Source of the DNA: Seriola aureovittata
Taxonomy: Eukaryota > Chordata > Actinopteri > Carangiformes > Carangidae
Direction of reading: 5' to 3'
DNA length: 64,000 bases
Assembly: GCF_021018895.1 (NCBI RefSeq)
Contig: NC_079376.1
Span: 9,493,001-9,557,000, forward strand
Shown: piece by piece, positions 61,777 through 64,000 of the stretch
Position numbering within the stretch: the stretch's first letter is position 1
Layout: every line of letters begins with the position of its first letter
Notes under the pieces: generated by a model
Told to the model about the DNA's origin: nothing
The model's database searches: none
Seen by the model: only the letters and a program-made list of their open reading frames with translations
Made by a program: the position numbers and the translations under genes

Positions 61777-64000
61777 GTAAGCCACGGAGAATATGTGTCA
61801 CTGTTATCGAGCTAAACATTAATGACAGACTAAGCGTTGACGACGTGATATAGCCTGGATTTCCACCGATGCATGTGCCTATATGCTGCAAGATGCTTTT
61901 TACGGGTTTTCTTTATGATCCACATCGGGTTTGGTCAGGGCAGGTGTTGCTTTGCTTCTGTCGACTGGAACCATTCCTGACCGTTCCCTGCAAATACCAC
62001 AAGGAACAGGCCTGTCTCATTGCTTGTTCATCCATATATCGATTGGAAATAAACTAAACCCCTGTTATTTTCATTATCACTGCAGAGCATCAGGGCCTGG
62101 TTGCCGGCTTGGTGAATTAATTCAGAGCAGAGCCGCAGATAAATTGGCCAAACGAGGGCTGACACGGGCTTTTGCATCCATAAAGCTGGCTCTCGGATTA
62201 AAGCCAATCTGTTAACAGAGGGCAGACCGTGTTGGCCTTCAGCAACAGCCCTCCCTCACCATGCTGCTGCGAAGACACAATTTCTGTTACTTTCTTGCAC
62301 TGTGAATGGGATGGATCCATGGGTGGGTATGGGCCGGTACACGGCTGCGGGAATTGAGGAGGGGGTGGAGGGGGAGGGGGAGAAGGAGGGTGGCTGGCTA
62401 TCTGGAGAGTCGAAGGAGGAGGAGGAGAAGGATGAGGGATATTTGTGCGTGTGTGAATGGAATAGGTGGGACAGGAGGGAGATAAATGGTTAACAACTGG
62501 CATCATAATTGAATATTAGGTAAATCAGTGGTTATTAATTCACTCTCCTCCACATTCTTCCACTGCCTATCCTGCTGGGAGAAATCCACTGTAGGCTTTC
62601 ACCTCCAGCATCCTGGGATTTATTTGACAGAACAACTCTCACAGTTGTAAAAACCAAGACTGATGTTTTCTCCAGTCAGATCCAGAGCGGTGTCCAAGTT
62701 TTCCCTTCAGTTTACTTCTCATATTCCTTCTTCCATTCCTTTCTCACCCACTTCAGGAGATGCAAGCCAGCTCTTACCTCTTCCCCTTTCCCTCCATTTC
62801 ATTTGTGTTGTGGTACCACTCACACACACTCACACACACACACACTATTTAGTGGCACGTGTGCGCGTGCGCGCACACACGCGCGCATGCATACATACAT
62901 GCAATCTGATGAAACATAGTCTTGTCCACTGCTTTTGATGCCAATATCCGTCCTCTCCAAGCTACTTATCCCCCTCCCTCTTAAGTTAATCTGATATGGG
63001 TTTAAATGCCTCTCACATCGGCAGTGATGTCATGCCATTTATTGGTGTGTGTGAGTAGTAGAGTGGGTATATGTAAGTGCCATGGTGAGCACTGGTGTCC
63101 ATGCAATACCTTTCTTTTTCTAGCTGTTGCTGGGTAATACAGCATTGAGTCGTGGCAGTTATGTGTGACATTAACAATTTAAAAAAAAAAAAGGTAAATG
63201 ATGGCATGACATAAACATGACAACCTTTAGGATGATCATGCAGCAACAGTGAAAAGCTACAATCATCTCTCTTGCTCCATTTCCCACCAGTCTGTCTGTA
63301 ATATATTGATCATAATATTGATTCACAGACCAACACATCAGCAACCCTGCAGCCCCACACAGCACGGACGCTGAAAGCGTATGAGAGACCTGAAAATGGA
63401 GTTACTTATTGAGTTATATGTTCAGGCTCACAGTCCTGATATCCAGAAATATGCCTTCATGCAGTGGGCCGCTGAGTAATCAGTCCTCTTGGGAGGTGTC
63501 TCTCCAACATCCACTTAGTTTCATTCCTCTGCTGTCCTCACCACTCCATCCCTCAACCTTATATCCCCGCTGCATTCCTCCATTTGTCGCTCTATCCTTT
63601 AAACCAGAAAGAGTGAACAGCTGACCCCTCTCTCTGTCTCTCTCTCAGCCCAGGCAGAAAACATGATAGTTGGCCAGCCAGCCAAGCATGAAATGTCAGG
63701 TGGCATTAGAATATTGTATAATCCCCTCATTTTCAAACCATGTTGGTTCGTAGTGGAATATGGTAATAGTTGTGACATAAAGTGAAAATCAATCCTTTTC
63801 TGGTTACAGTAGCTAAAAAACAACATTCATGTCAAAAATTAGAGGATGCTACTGGAGATACAGTTTGTAACAATGAGAAAAACCTAGAGGGACATTAACA
63901 TAAAATGCAGAAAATTTGTGTTTAAATGTGATCCTGGGATGAAATTCCTGTTATGATGTCATATTTTCTTTCATATTTTACTTCAAACGTGGCAAGGAAG
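61777..64000 (+). other. probable first intron of the gene starting near 61.7 kb
   Basis: No coding exon is evident. The segment contains a GGAGG-rich patch near 62350-62440, a CA/CG alternating repeat near 62820-62895 and AT-rich DNA to the window end. It is called intron only because of the donor at 61777. Confidence 0.35.

Overview
The window reads as nuclear DNA of a ray-finned fish, probably a percomorph teleost. Genes are split into many short exons with GT-AG introns. The encoded proteins are clearly vertebrate: pericentrin, the C21orf58 family and ATG9A. The spacers carry CA/GT microsatellites, a Tc1-type transposase remnant and short interspersed repeats of the kind common in teleosts. 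No bacterial, plasmid or viral genes were seen. Exon models below were built by hand from splice signals, reading phase and remembered vertebrate protein sequence; no search was run.

Layout. 1-3240: AT-rich DNA below the pericentrin stop, with one unexplained open exon-like stretch at 2706-2858 (-). 3241-35721 (-): complete pericentrin gene (pcnt), modelled as 59 coding exons and 4122 codons, ending in the PACT centrosome-targeting domain. 35722-36953: shared spacer with four CCAAT boxes, a YY1-like site and an RFX X-box-like palindrome, plus a Tc1 remnant. 36954-39144 (+): C21orf58 orthologue, 8 coding exons, 285 codons, head-to-head with pcnt as in human 21q22.3. A tRNA-Lys(UUU) copy lies antisense in its third intron, and a second, canonical copy lies at 40025-40097. 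40200-42480: minisatellite, SINE-like repeat and AT-rich spacer. 42481-48860 (-): complete atg9a, 17 coding exons, 862 codons, including a U12-type AT-AC intron, with an untranslated exon and CCAAT promoter near 50.1-50.7 kb. 50.7-61.5 kb: gene-poor DNA with long GT repeats. 61.5-61.8 kb: GC-rich island with a possible first coding exon (+) of an unrecognised gene, followed by probable intron to the window end.

Functionally, pcnt and C21orf58 form a divergent pair, and their shared spacer has features typical of cell-cycle and cilium/centrosome promoters. atg9a (autophagy lipid scramblase) is unrelated in function; it lies on human chromosome 2q35, so its position beside the pcnt pair is a difference from the human map. 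I found no wholly new biological system. The most notable items are the atg9a AT-AC intron, the promoter layout between pcnt and C21orf58, the nested variant tRNA-Lys, and two unassigned exon-like pieces.
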